Position numbers and translations under genes: made by a program. The notes beneath the pieces were generated by a model that saw nothing but the letters and a program-made list of their open reading frames with translations, searched no databases and had not been told where the DNA came from. From contig JALVHX010000117.1 of NCBI GenBank assembly GCA_027028805.1, positions 1 to 12,061 on the forward strand: a DNA stretch of 12,061 bases, in the 5' to 3' direction. Origin of the DNA: Desulfurococcales archaeon. Its GTDB lineage: Archaea > Thermoproteota > Thermoprotei_A > Sulfolobales > Desulfurococcaceae. Positions 5,183 to 12,061 of the stretch are shown here, one piece after another (the first letter of the stretch is position 1; each line of letters opens with the position of its first letter).

Positions 5183-8100
5183 ATGCCTGTGAATGGTAGA
5201 ATAAGACGTATCTCGGGCCCCCTCGTGGTTGCTGAGGGGATGAGGGGGAGCCGGGTATACGAGGTAGTTGAGGTAGGCGAGGAGCGCCTCATAGGCGAGA
5301 TCATAGGTGTTGAGGGCGATAATGCGATCATACAGGTCTACGAGGACACAGTGGGCCTAAAAGTAGGCGACCCCGTGTATGGTACCGGCCTCCCGTTAGC
5401 CGCGGAGCTCGGCCCCGGCCTCATAGGAGCAATATATGATGGTATACAGAGACCCCTCCCCGTTCTACAAGAGCTTGTCGGCATATTCGTGGCTAAGGGT
5501 GTTAGGGCCAAGCCGTTGCCCCGCGACAAGAAGTGGCACTTCAAGCCCCTGGCCAGGAAGGGCGATAAGCTCGGGCCAGGCGACTTCCTAGGCGTCGTAG
5601 AGGAGACGGAGTCCGTTAAACACTATATAATGGTTCCGCCAGGCGTCCACGGGGAACTCCATGAAATAGTCGGGGAGGGCGACTATACTGTTGACGACAC
5701 CGTGGCAGTGGTGGGCGAGCACAATGTTAGCATGATCCAGAAATGGCCTGTGAGAAAACCCAGACCCTATAGAGAAAAGATGGAGCCGAGGGAGCCATTG
5801 ATAACGGGTCAGAGGGTTATAGACTACTTCTTCCCACTGGCGCGCGGCGGGAAAGCGGCGATACCCGGAGGCTTCGGAACCGGGAAATGCGTATTGCCCG
5901 GAACCCCTGTTCTCTTGGGTGATTGGAGGCTCGTCCCCATAGAGAAGCTTTTCGAGGAGGCCGGCGGCTCCAGGGATCCAGGCCTCCAGGAGGAGACGAT
6001 TATCAGTGTCGAGGACAAGGATATCTATGTATATGCTTTTGATGGAAAAAGATTCGTTAAGAAAAAAGTAACACATGTATACAGAGGATACACCGATACC
6101 ATAGTCAGGATCACGACAGCGGCAGGGAGAACCATAGAGGTAACACCGATCCATAGGCTCCCGGTATACGACCCTGTTAACGGGATAGTCTTCCGCGAAG
6201 CGGCTGCACTGGCGCCCGGCGACAAGCTAGTGGTGCCGCGCCGGCTACCAGGCCCCCGCATAGATCCAGTATTCCCGCTAGACAAACTAGCGGAGCTTCT
6301 GCCCACCGCCCTCTCCCTCGACCAATATATAAATAGGAAGGTGGCGACGATTCTCCGAAGACTCGGCCCCAGAGAACTCTCCGCGCTGGCCGGTAAGCCG
6401 ATCACGGAGCCGCCTCCCAGCAACCCCGGGCCTCTTCCGCTACGGCTCGTTCTCGCCGTATCATCTAAATACGGTCTAGGAAAGCCAGGCGTGATCGGGC
6501 TGCCCGGGTACCCGGCGATCCGTGTACCCCCCAGGATCGATCCGGGGCTGGCGGAGCTCCTCGGAATAATATCAACCAGCGGGCGCATAGTGGAATCAGG
6601 CAACATCGTCGTAGAAGGCGCTCGTAGAGTGGTTGAGCGCTTCCTATCCCTCTCCTCTACAGTATTCGGCGTGGAGGCGAGGCTATGCAGGCGTGGAAAA
6701 CAATGGTGCGCGGTTATCGATAACCCCGCGGCGGCCGCGGCTCTCGAAGCGGTCTTTGATGGAGAAGAGGGTGTGGAAACAAGGATCCCCGCCATAGTCC
6801 TGGCGGCTTCCGCCAAGACCATAGCGGCCTTCCTAAGAGGATACTGTTTAGCCGGGTGCAGGGGAGACGGTGATGCACTGGTCATAGAGGCCTATGGCGA
6901 GAACACGGTCTCCCTTATCTCATACATGCTTGTAAGGCTTGGCGTGAACTATAGGGTTTCCGGCAACCGTATAATGGTTGAGGGCGGCGAGACGGTTTTC
7001 TTCAAGAAAATAATCTCCGGCGCAGCGGCCCATGAAGCCTACTCCGAGTCTCTCATCGCAGAGGCGGCCGCGCCAGGCCTCCTCTCGGCAACAAGCATGC
7101 TTCTCCGAGACACGGGAGATATCGTCTTCGACGAGATACTCGAGGTCTCGGTGATCCAGGAGAAGACCCCTGTATATGATGTGACCGTGGAGGAGCACCA
7201 CAACTTCGTGGGAGGGAGGATCCCAGCCGTATACCACAACACCGTGACGCTGCAGCAGCTGACCAAGTGGAGCGAGGTCGATATAGCGATATATGTGGGG
7301 TGCGGCGAGCGTGGAAACGAGATGGCTGACGCGCTGCACAGCTTCCGCCGCCTAGTGGATCCCAGGACGGGCAAGTATCTTGTCGAGAGAAGCGTCTTCA
7401 TAGCTAATACAAGCAACATGCCCGTGGCCGCGAGGGAGACCAGCATATTCCTCGGCGTAACGATCGGGGAGTATTTCCGCGACATGGGCTACAACGTGCT
7501 CATGGTGGCTGACTCGACGAGCCGCTGGGCGGAGGCTATGAGAGAGATCTCGGGTAGACTCGAGGAGCTTCCGGGAGAAGAAGGGTACCCGGCATACCTG
7601 GGCTCCAGGCTCGCAAGCTTCTATGAGAGAAGCGGCCACGTCAAAACACTGGGCGTCCCCGAGAGGACGGGGAGCTTGACAATAATGGGAGCGGTCTCGC
7701 CTCCGGGAGCCGATTTCTCGGAGCCGGTTACGCAGGCAACGCTCCGTATAGTCAGGGCTCTCTATGCGCTGGACGTGAACCTTGCCTATAGACGCCACTA
7801 CCCCGCCATAAACTGGCTGACAAGCTATAGCCTCTACGTAGACCTCGTGGAGGAGTGGTGGAAGAAGCACATAGACCCTGAATGGAGAGACAACAGGGAG
7901 AAGGCTATGGGTATCCTGCAGAAGGAGGCCGAGCTGGAGGAGCTTGTGCGGCTGGTGGGGGCAGAGGCGTTGCCCGAGGAGGATAAGCTCACCCTGGAGG
8001 CGGCGCGTATGATACGCGAGGACTTTCTCCAGCAGAACGCGTTCCACGAGATAGATACCTATTGCCCGCCCCGCAAGGCGGCGCTGATGATGAAGGCTAT

Positions 8101-8302
8101 AATACTCTTCTACGAGCTAGGCCTAAAGGCTATTAGGAAAGGCGTAACGGTTGACCAGATACGGAAGCTGAAGTCAAGGGTATCGATAGCCCGTATGAAG
8201 GAGATACCCAACGTAGACTACGAGGACCAGTTCAATCAATTGTTTAACGAGATCAAGATGGAGTTTGACGCGCTCATAAAGGAGGCTGAGAACATTGGCT
8301 GA
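5183..8302 (+). CDS. atpA: A-type ATP synthase catalytic subunit A, interrupted by an intein
   Basis: Catalytic subunit of the A3B3 head (ATP synthesis or hydrolysis, EC 7.1.2.2). The start is ATG 5183 with GATGGTG upstream; an in-frame GTG at 5138 lies before the predicted transcription start. The precursor is 1039 aa; removing the 451-aa intein leaves 588 aa, the normal family length. Order in the mature protein: N-terminal barrel ([16 protein letters not shown]), the A-specific bulge domain, the P-loop PGGFGTGK followed after splicing by TVTLQQL, then [14 protein letters not shown], the Walker B region [19 protein letters not shown] (about 7492-7548), [20 protein letters not shown], and a helical C-terminal domain ending in [20 protein letters not shown]. 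No catalytic residue appears lost. B follows with an 8-base overlap. The insertion splits the essential GKT, so only spliced protein can bind ATP. Confidence 0.95.
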   Translation: MPVNGRIRRISGPLVVAEGMRGSRVYEVVEVGEERLIGEIIGVEGDNAIIQVYEDTVGLKVGDPVYGTGLPLAAELGPGLIGAIYDGIQRPLPVLQELVGIFVAKGVRAKPLPRDKKWHFKPLARKGDKLGPGDFLGVVEETESVKHYIMVPPGVHGELHEIVGEGDYTVDDTVAVVGEHNVSMIQKWPVRKPRPYREKMEPREPLITGQRVIDYFFPLARGGKAAIPGGFGTGKCVLPGTPVLLGDWRLVPIEKLFEEAGGSRDPGLQEETIISVEDKDIYVYAFDGKRFVKKKVTHVYRGYTDTIVRITTAAGRTIEVTPIHRLPVYDPVNGIVFREAAALAPGDKLVVPRRLPGPRIDPVFPLDKLAELLPTALSLDQYINRKVATILRRLGPRELSALAGKPITEPPPSNPGPLPLRLVLAVSSKYGLGKPGVIGLPGYPAIRVPPRIDPGLAELLGIISTSGRIVESGNIVVEGARRVVERFLSLSSTVFGVEARLCRRGKQWCAVIDNPAAAAALEAVFDGEEGVETRIPAIVLAASAKTIAAFLRGYCLAGCRGDGDALVIEAYGENTVSLISYMLVRLGVNYRVSGNRIMVEGGETVFFKKIISGAAAHEAYSESLIAEAAAPGLLSATSMLLRDTGDIVFDEILEVSVIQEKTPVYDVTVEEHHNFVGGRIPAVYHNTVTLQQLTKWSEVDIAIYVGCGERGNEMADALHSFRRLVDPRTGKYLVERSVFIANTSNMPVAARETSIFLGVTIGEYFRDMGYNVLMVADSTSRWAEAMREISGRLEELPGEEGYPAYLGSRLASFYERSGHVKTLGVPERTGSLTIMGAVSPPGADFSEPVTQATLRIVRALYALDVNLAYRRHYPAINWLTSYSLYVDLVEEWWKKHIDPEWRDNREKAMGILQKEAELEELVRLVGAEALPEEDKLTLEAARMIREDFLQQNAFHEIDTYCPPRKAALMMKAIILFYELGLKAIRKGVTVDQIRKLKSRVSIARMKEIPNVDYEDQFNQLFNEIKMEFDALIKEAENIG
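5888..7240 (+). mobile_element. Intein in subunit A (P-loop GK/T site) with degenerate LAGLIDADG endonuclease
   Basis: A 451-residue in-frame insertion, from Cys1 (TGC at 5888) to Asn451 (AAC at 7238-7240). It splits GGFGTGK from TVTLQQL, the site known from Thermoplasma and Pyrococcus A subunits; the yeast VMA1 intein uses a nearby but different site. Splicing motifs are complete: block [11 protein letters not shown], block B with TPIH (residues 86-89), block [14 protein letters not shown] (429-441), block G AVYHN (447-451), and Thr as the first residue after. A Pro-rich stretch (about 117-220) leads to an endonuclease-like core. Its two dodecapeptide motifs read LLGIISTSG (224-232) and LRGYCLAGC (316-324), where active enzymes have an acidic residue in eighth place; here it is Ser and Gly. 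Splicing is therefore expected and DNA cutting is not. Base composition is close to the host gene over most of its length, suggesting long residence. Confidence 0.95.
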
Positions 8303-9710
8303 GAGAAGCCTCGTAACCCGTATATCCCCCAGGCTCAAGAAGGCCCAGGGAAGCCTGTTGATAGCCGAGCCCATGCCGGGCGTAAAGTACGGCGAGATAG
8401 TCGAGGTCGAGCTGGCCACCGGGGAGACCAGGCTGGGCCAGGTCATAGACGTCAGCAGGGACGCCACAGTGATCCAGGTCTTCGGGGGCGTCAGCGAGAT
8501 AGATATGGGTGAGACAAGGGTCAGGTATAGGGGCGAGACCTTCCGGATACCCGTATCCATAGACATGCTGGGTAGAATATTCGATGGCCTCGGCCGCCCC
8601 ATAGACGGCGGCCCCGAGATAGTGCCAGAGGACTATATGGATATAAACGGCCTACCCCTGAACCCCGCGGCCCGTCTACCGCCCTCGGAGTTCATAGAGA
8701 CCGGTATCTCCGTCATAGACGGCTTAAACAGCCTGGTTAGGGGCCAGAAGCTACCCATATTCAGCGGCTCAGGGCTCCCCCATAACAGGATCGCGGCCCA
8801 GATAGTTAGGCAGGCCCGTGTAAGGGGTAGTGGGGAGAAATTCGCTATAGTGTTCGCGGCGATAGGGGTGAGCTACGACGACGCAATGTTCTTCATAGAC
8901 AACTTCCGTAGATACGGCGCCCTACACAACACCGTGGCCTTCATAAACACAGCGGACTCCCCTGTGATCGAGAGAATAGCTGTTCCACGCGTAGCCCTGA
9001 CCGTGGCCGAGCACCTGGCCTGGAACCATGACATGCACGTGCTAGCGATACTGACGGACATGACCAATTACTGTGAAGCGCTCCGAGAACTGAGCGCTGC
9101 GCGCGAGGAGGTGCCCAGCCGCAGAGGCTATCCAGGATACATGTACACCGATCTAGCCACGATCTATGAGAGGGCTGGGAGGGTTGAGGGCAAGAAGGGG
9201 AGCGTCACCCAGATGCCGATACTGACCATGCCTGACGACGACATAACACACCCTATCCCGGATCTAACGGGGTATATAACCGAGGGACAGCTCGTCTTAT
9301 CTAGAAGCCTCTGGAACAGAGGAATATACCCGCCCTTCGACGTATTGATGAGCCTCTCAAGGCTCATGAAGGACGGCATAGGCGAGGGCAAGACACGCGA
9401 GGATCACCGCGGCGTCTTCATGCAGCTCTACACGGCCTATGCTGAGGGAGTGAAGCTAAGAGAGCTGAGCGTTGTCGTAGGAGTAGAGGCGCTCAGCGAA
9501 CGCGATCGCCGCTACCTCGAGTTCGCCGACAGGTTTGAGAGAGAGTTCATAGGGCAGGGCGAGTATGAGAGGAGAACGATAGAGGAGACCCTTGATAAGG
9601 GATGGGAGCTGCTGGCGATCCTCCCCGAGGAGGAGCTGAAACACGTGAAGATGGAGCATATAAAGAAGTATCATCCACGCTACCGCAGGAAGAGGAGCGA
9701 GGCCGCCTAG
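8295..9710 (+). CDS. atpB: A-type ATP synthase subunit B (non-catalytic head subunit)
   Basis: Regulatory partner of A in the alternating A3B3 hexamer. The start is a TTG at 8295, overlapping the A stop by 8 bases, with GGAGGC immediately upstream; the next ATG in frame would cut into the conserved N-terminal barrel. The 471 aa match the family length. Seen in order: N-terminal barrel (to about residue 80), [17 protein letters not shown] (91-107), [11 protein letters not shown], and [20 protein letters not shown] (135-154). A non-canonical nucleotide loop SGSGLPHN (157-164) replaces a Walker A, as is normal for B. Then follow [57 protein letters not shown], and the C-terminal helical domain ending [11 protein letters not shown]. 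No intein is present in B. Subunit D, which usually follows B in archaeal clusters, is missing; the next gene is convergent. Confidence 0.96.
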   Translation: MAERSLVTRISPRLKKAQGSLLIAEPMPGVKYGEIVEVELATGETRLGQVIDVSRDATVIQVFGGVSEIDMGETRVRYRGETFRIPVSIDMLGRIFDGLGRPIDGGPEIVPEDYMDINGLPLNPAARLPPSEFIETGISVIDGLNSLVRGQKLPIFSGSGLPHNRIAAQIVRQARVRGSGEKFAIVFAAIGVSYDDAMFFIDNFRRYGALHNTVAFINTADSPVIERIAVPRVALTVAEHLAWNHDMHVLAILTDMTNYCEALRELSAAREEVPSRRGYPGYMYTDLATIYERAGRVEGKKGSVTQMPILTMPDDDITHPIPDLTGYITEGQLVLSRSLWNRGIYPPFDVLMSLSRLMKDGIGEGKTREDHRGVFMQLYTAYAEGVKLRELSVVVGVEALSERDRRYLEFADRFEREFIGQGEYERRTIEETLDKGWELLAILPEEELKHVKMEHIKKYHPRYRRKRSEAA

Positions 9711-9718
9711 CATTTACC

Positions 9719-9731
9719 TCTATTTCTTTTT
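9719..9731 (+). terminator. T-rich terminator of the ATP synthase cluster
   Basis: TCTATTTCTTTTT starts 9 bases after the B stop codon, the usual type of archaeal termination signal. It lies inside the last codons of the convergent aldolase gene, where it reads on the other strand as the Lys-Lys-Lys C-terminus. Confidence 0.5.
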
Positions 9732-10340
9732 AACAATAAGCGTCTCGAGAGCCCTCATGTACTCTATTATGTTTTTCACAACAACGTATTTAGCCGAGTC
9801 CTCGAAGGCCAGGATAGCGTCCAGGGCCTCATATATACTGGCTCCCCACGCGAACACGCCGTGCCTCGGTACAACGATCACGCGCGCCCCGGCCTCCGCG
9901 CCCTTCCTAACGTTCTCGGCGAGCTCCAGGGAGCCCGGGGGAGCGGGATCGGCTATGTAGACGCTTCCCACACTATACTCGATCTCCGTTAACCCTCCCT
10001 TCCACCACCACTCTATTCCTAGATCGCAGAGAGCAGTTGAGAAGGGGGCGTGGGCGTGGAGGACGGCCCGGGCATCCTCCCTGGCCCTATAAATCGCGAG
10101 GTGTGCGTTTATCTCTATGCTGGGCTTGTACAGCCCCATGTATACGTCTCGCTTCATATCATATACAACTAGGTCGTCCAGCCTCAGCCTATGCTTCGCG
10201 AGGCCACTGGGGGTTATCCATACATAATCGCCTACACGTATACTCCCGTTGCCTCCCCGTGGATTACTGGCGCCACGCTCCACAAGAGTCCTCATGGCGT
10301 CGATAAGCATCCCGGCCTCCCGCACCGCGTCTCCATACAC
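9720..10340 (-). CDS. Class II aldolase (L-fuculose-1-phosphate aldolase-like)
   Basis: Zinc-dependent aldolase of the fuculose-phosphate aldolase/adducin family, expected to cleave a ketose phosphate to dihydroxyacetone phosphate and an aldehyde. At 206 aa it is close to E. coli FucA. By recalled alignment, catalytic E76 (KPSIEI) and zinc ligands H95, H97 (LHAHAP) and H160 (VPRHGVFAWG) match FucA E73, H92, H94 and H155. Also present are GGNGSIR (29-35) and WITPSG (41-46), which bind phosphate in the family, and a C-terminal FEDSAK helix. The start is GTG at 10340, with GGGGGAGAAG upstream. It lies 25 bases downstream of the metallo-beta-lactamase-like gene on the same strand, so the two are probably one operon. 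In archaea, related enzymes act in deoxynucleoside or deoxyadenosine salvage and sugar metabolism; the substrate cannot be told from sequence. It ends 9 bases from the convergent atpB stop. Confidence 0.87.
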   Translation of the reverse strand: MYGDAVREAGMLIDAMRTLVERGASNPRGGNGSIRVGDYVWITPSGLAKHRLRLDDLVVYDMKRDVYMGLYKPSIEINAHLAIYRAREDARAVLHAHAPFSTALCDLGIEWWWKGGLTEIEYSVGSVYIADPAPPGSLELAENVRKGAEAGARVIVVPRHGVFAWGASIYEALDAILAFEDSAKYVVVKNIIEYMRALETLIVKKK

Positions 10341-10365
10341 GGTCTTCTCCCCCGCGGCCTAGACG

Positions 10366-11097
10366 CTATATCTCTATCGTCTCGCCTGCCGCGAGCCCAA
10401 TGTATTTATCCGGATAGCGTTTCTTTATATAGTCCCCGGCGGCCCCGCTACAGTGAAGCGGAGCTATTATATCGACCATGTCGGCGAACAAGTCTATGTA
10501 GCGTCTAACCACGGGCTCGGGGGCGCCGCTCAGGTGGAGGCCCCCGATCACGGCGTAGACGGGGCCGCCTATTCGGCTGACTATATCCCTTATCAGGGCC
10601 TGGACACCCATGTGGCCGCACCCCGTGAAGACAACCAGCCCTTTCTCGTGTCTAATAACAAGCGCTATCTCGCTGGGCGGTCCGTAGAAGGGCCTGGTGA
10701 TCCAGATCCCGGTGAGGGGCTCGATGTAATCCTTCACTATGGCCGGTATGAGGCCGTGCTCCCTGTATTTCCTCACAAGAGAATCGGGGTAGCCTGATGG
10801 TAGATAGACGCGTGTATATACGGGGAGGGCGTATACGCCGCCGCTGTGGGCTATGTGTTCGTGCGAGATTACGGCGAAATCGTTCATATCGAGGTCTATG
10901 TCCAGGCGCCCGGCGGCATCCTCTAGGATGCGGGGGCTGGGCCCTGTGCCGAACAACATATATCTATCGTCGTGCTCCACGTATATCGATAACCCGTGGA
11001 CGCCGTTACCCATGCTGTCGTCCACGATCACCGTTAGCCTCACATATACCACCATATACGGCGTATGGGTTGTTTTATCCATAGTTCTGTTATGCAT
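10366..11097 (-). CDS. Metallo-beta-lactamase-fold protein, dihydropterin-ribofuranosyl-aminobenzene phosphate synthase-like, altered metal site
   Basis: The order of motifs matches the archaeal MBL branch often annotated as 7,8-dihydropterin-6-methyl-4-(beta-D-ribofuranosyl)-aminobenzene-5'-phosphate synthase, from tetrahydromethanopterin biosynthesis. They are LFGTGPSP (48-55), SHEHIAHSGG (78-87), VFTGCGHMGV (156-165), GGLHLSGA (185-192) and PLHCSG (213-218). The first metal motif, normally HxHxDH, reads H79-E-H81-I-A83-H84, and the usual FDTG reads FGTG. The histidines H162, H188 and H215 remain. The Asp that binds the second metal ion is therefore gone, so activity may differ from the named enzyme. 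The start is uncertain: ATG 11097 fits the predicted transcription start near 11108, but ATG 11055 (VVYVRLTVIVDDS) fits the usual family N-terminus better. The aldolase gene follows in the same probable operon. Divergent from the Mrp genes. Confidence 0.82.
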   Translation of the reverse strand: MHNRTMDKTTHTPYMVVYVRLTVIVDDSMGNGVHGLSIYVEHDDRYMLFGTGPSPRILEDAAGRLDIDLDMNDFAVISHEHIAHSGGVYALPVYTRVYLPSGYPDSLVRKYREHGLIPAIVKDYIEPLTGIWITRPFYGPPSEIALVIRHEKGLVVFTGCGHMGVQALIRDIVSRIGGPVYAVIGGLHLSGAPEPVVRRYIDLFADMVDIIAPLHCSGAAGDYIKKRYPDKYIGLAAGETIEI

Positions 11098-11127
11098 CCC
11101 TCTAATCTGTTAGGGAGGCTTCCTGTA

Positions 11128-11139
11128 TGCTTTATTATG
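11128..11139 (-). promoter_or_regulatory. Possible TATA box for the MBL-fold/aldolase operon
   Basis: On the minus strand the sequence reads CATAATAAAGCA. It would place the transcript start near 11108, leaving about 11 nt before the ATG at 11097 or about 50 nt before the ATG at 11055. Confidence 0.4.
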
Positions 11140-11179
11140 AACAGTGATTATTGGTAAATAAAATATTATATTGTGCGTA

Positions 11180-11198
11180 TGTGGGATTTCTGTGGGAT
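11180..11198. repeat. Two direct TGTGGGAT repeats, 11 bp apart
   Basis: TGTGGGAT occurs at 11180-11187 and 11191-11198. The 11-bp period puts both copies on nearly the same face of the helix, between the two divergent promoters and about 30-50 bp upstream of the Mrp TATA box. This is a plausible regulator site, but no regulator is identified. Confidence 0.4.
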
Positions 11199-11205
11199 AA
11201 TCTAT

Positions 11206-11218
11206 GGTTAGCCTAACC
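11206..11218. repeat. Inverted repeat GGTTAG-C-CTAACC, possible operator
   Basis: A perfect 6+1+6 dyad ending 10 bases before the Mrp TATA box. The motif CTATGG flanks it on both sides (11202-11207 and 11218-11223) and occurs again over the MrpF start codon (11257-11262). Its position suits an activator or repressor site. Confidence 0.4.
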
Positions 11219-11227
11219 TATGGGAAA

Positions 11228-11239
11228 GGATATATTATC
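11228..11239 (+). promoter_or_regulatory. Likely TATA box of the Mrp antiporter operon
   Basis: GGATATATTATC preceded by GAAAG (BRE-like). The predicted transcription start, about 26 bases on, falls at or next to the ATG at 11259, so the message may be leaderless. Confidence 0.5.
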
Positions 11240-11258
11240 ATATTAGTCATAGTACTCT

Positions 11259-11573
11259 ATGGGCCACGATCACAGAGGGGCTGCGGCGTTGGTGACACAG
11301 CATCTCGTCGAGACACTAATACTCGCAGTCATGCCGCTGTATATAGCCGCCATAGTTCTCTATGTCGCCAGGGCCGTGAAGGGGCCCACGGTGCCCGACA
11401 TAGTGTTGGCGATAGACTGTATATCATATGATGTAGCGGCATTCATGGCCATACTGGGCCTATATTATAGAAGCGTCTTCTTGGCGATAGCCGCGCTCCC
11501 CCTAGCGCTCTGGGGATACGCCCTCGATATATTCGTGTCAAAGTATCTCGAGAAACGCGAGCTCGGGATATGA
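11259..11573 (+). CDS. mnhF: Mrp/Mnh cation:proton antiporter subunit F
   Basis: Small membrane subunit of the multi-subunit Na+(K+)/H+ antiporter, a type also found as a module in membrane-bound hydrogenases and related respiratory complexes. The 104 residues contain three hydrophobic helices (about 17-38, 47-66, 70-92). Between helices 1 and 2 is the family signature: VARAVKGPTVPDIVLAIDCI, with R38, K41, G42, P43, D47 and D53. The ATG at 11259 would be leaderless given the TATA box; a GTG at 11292, with GAGGGG upstream, is an alternative that removes a polar His/Gly-rich N-terminus. It is the first gene of the rightward operon. Subunit E, which usually precedes F in Mrp operons, is not here: the adjacent upstream gene is on the other strand. 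G follows closely. Confidence 0.9.
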   Translation: MGHDHRGAAALVTQHLVETLILAVMPLYIAAIVLYVARAVKGPTVPDIVLAIDCISYDVAAFMAILGLYYRSVFLAIAALPLALWGYALDIFVSKYLEKRELGI

Positions 11574-11598
11574 TAGGTTGCGGCGGGGTGGCGGCACG

Positions 11599-11964
11599 GT
11601 GCTCTACCATGATATAGCCTTTGCCGTGGGCGCGGCTCTCCTGGTGTGGGGCGGTGTCTCCGATATAATGGGCGCCATAGGGCTTCTCAGGTTCAAGAAC
11701 TTCTATCTCCGCCTCCACGCGGCCACAGTGAGCAGTATAGGGGGCGCGGTGTACCCGTTGATAGGTGTTGCGCTCATAGCCTTCTCCGCCACCTATCTCG
11801 GCCCCCTACGCTATCTCTTAGCCGGTATAAGCGCTACTACCGCCGGCGTTCTCCTGCTGATAGTTCCCGCGGGTTCTCACGCGTTGGCGAGGGCGGCGTA
11901 TAGGTCTGGGCTGGGGCCTGAGCCGGCAGTATGTGATCACCTCAGGGGGAGGCGTAGGCGATGA
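11599..11964 (+). CDS. mnhG: Mrp/Mnh cation:proton antiporter subunit G
   Basis: The signature GAIGLLRFKNFYLRLHAATV followed by SSIGG identifies MnhG/MrpG; the usual family form is GxxGLLRFPDxYxRLHAAT. Three membrane helices are visible, about 5-29, 51-66 and 70-92, with a basic cytoplasmic tail ending in RGRRRR. The start chosen is GTG 11599, preceded by GGGGTGG; a TTG at 11578 in the same frame would give 128 aa instead of 121 but lacks a good ribosome site. It begins 25 bases after mnhF (5 bases with the TTG) and its stop overlaps the next start as ATGA, so the genes are surely co-transcribed. The tail beyond residue 95 is longer and more charged than in many homologues I recall, a weak impression only. 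Confidence 0.9.
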   Translation: MLYHDIAFAVGAALLVWGGVSDIMGAIGLLRFKNFYLRLHAATVSSIGGAVYPLIGVALIAFSATYLGPLRYLLAGISATTAGVLLLIVPAGSHALARAAYRSGLGPEPAVCDHLRGRRRR

Positions 11965-12061
11965 CCGTGTCTCCGTGCCTGGTCGGCGTCGCGCTGGTTT
12001 TCATGTCTCTAACAGTGGCTCTTGTCGCCACGTTGCTTGCCCTGCGGGAGCGGGACCTGGT
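11961..12061 (+). CDS. Third Mrp-type membrane subunit, partial (possibly DUF4040/MbhD-like)
   Basis: ATG at 11961 overlaps the mnhG stop as ATGA and has GGGGGAGG upstream. The frame is open to the window edge: 33 full codons starting MTVSPCLVGVALVFMSLTVA and ending LRERDL. It is one hydrophobic helix followed by a charged turn with Arg-Glu-Arg-Asp-Leu. In Mrp and membrane-bound hydrogenase operons the gene after G is commonly the MbhD/DUF4040 or MnhB-N subunit, whose first helix ends in a similar RDLxKA-type turn, so that is my best guess. Too little is present to be certain. Confidence 0.6.
   Translation, partial: MTVSPCLVGVALVFMSLTVALVATLLALRERDL

Noticed and set aside
6025..6885. Long minus-strand open frame (286 codons) inside the intein
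   Set aside because: Ser/Pro/Arg-rich composition typical of the reverse strand of a GC-rich coding region; the plus-strand frame is confirmed by intein motifs.
7352..8047. Minus-strand open frame (231 codons) opposite the atpA C-terminal part
   Set aside because: Lies wholly opposite conserved ATP synthase coding sequence and shows no family motif.
11204..11431. Plus-strand frame starting MVSLTYGKGYIIILVIVLYG, a possible small hydrophobic protein
   Set aside because: After the short hydrophobic start it reads Arg/His-rich out-of-frame mnhF sequence, and it covers the promoter elements; it is most likely chance.
1..12061. CRISPR array, insertion sequence or integrase attachment site
   Set aside because: No regularly spaced repeats, transposase frame or terminal inverted repeats were seen; the only mobile element is the intein.

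Overview
The window looks like part of the chromosome of a hyperthermophilic crenarchaeote (Thermoproteota), most likely Desulfurococcales-like. The evidence is an archaeal A-type ATP synthase cluster, heavy use of ATA/AGG/AGA codons, GTG and TTG starts, Shine-Dalgarno sites of the GGTG/GAGG type, and archaeal TATA boxes. No species call is possible from sequence reading alone.

Layout. Bases 1-1566 (minus strand) hold an unrecognised protein of about 395 aa with an internal duplication and a two-helix membrane protein that runs off the left edge. Bases 1879-2520 (plus strand) hold an orphan 114-aa protein and a very small peptide gene with a hydrophobic helix and a Gly/Pro/Asp-rich tail. Bases 2641-9710 (plus strand) are the ATP synthase cluster in the order K-E-C-F-A-B, with tight spacing or overlaps except before E and before A. 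Bases 9720-11097 (minus strand) hold a class II aldolase and a metallo-beta-lactamase-fold protein, apparently one transcript. From 11259 to the right edge (plus strand) lie MrpF/MnhF, MrpG/MnhG and the start of a third Mrp-type membrane subunit.

The most striking element is a 451-residue intein inside the catalytic A subunit, inserted in the Walker A loop between the essential Lys and Thr. All residues needed for protein splicing are visible. Both LAGLIDADG helices have lost their acidic catalytic residues, so it reads as a splicing-competent intein with a dead homing endonuclease.

Working together: K forms the membrane rotor, E and C are stalk and connector parts, F is in the central stalk, and A3B3 is the catalytic head. 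Subunits D (rotor shaft), I/a (membrane stator) and H/G (peripheral stalk partner of E) are not in the window and must be encoded elsewhere. The K sequence carries the ligand pattern known from Na+-binding V-type rotors, and the Mrp-type cation/proton antiporter genes lie about 1.5 kb beyond the cluster. Together they make a sodium-linked energy economy a reasonable but unproven inference.
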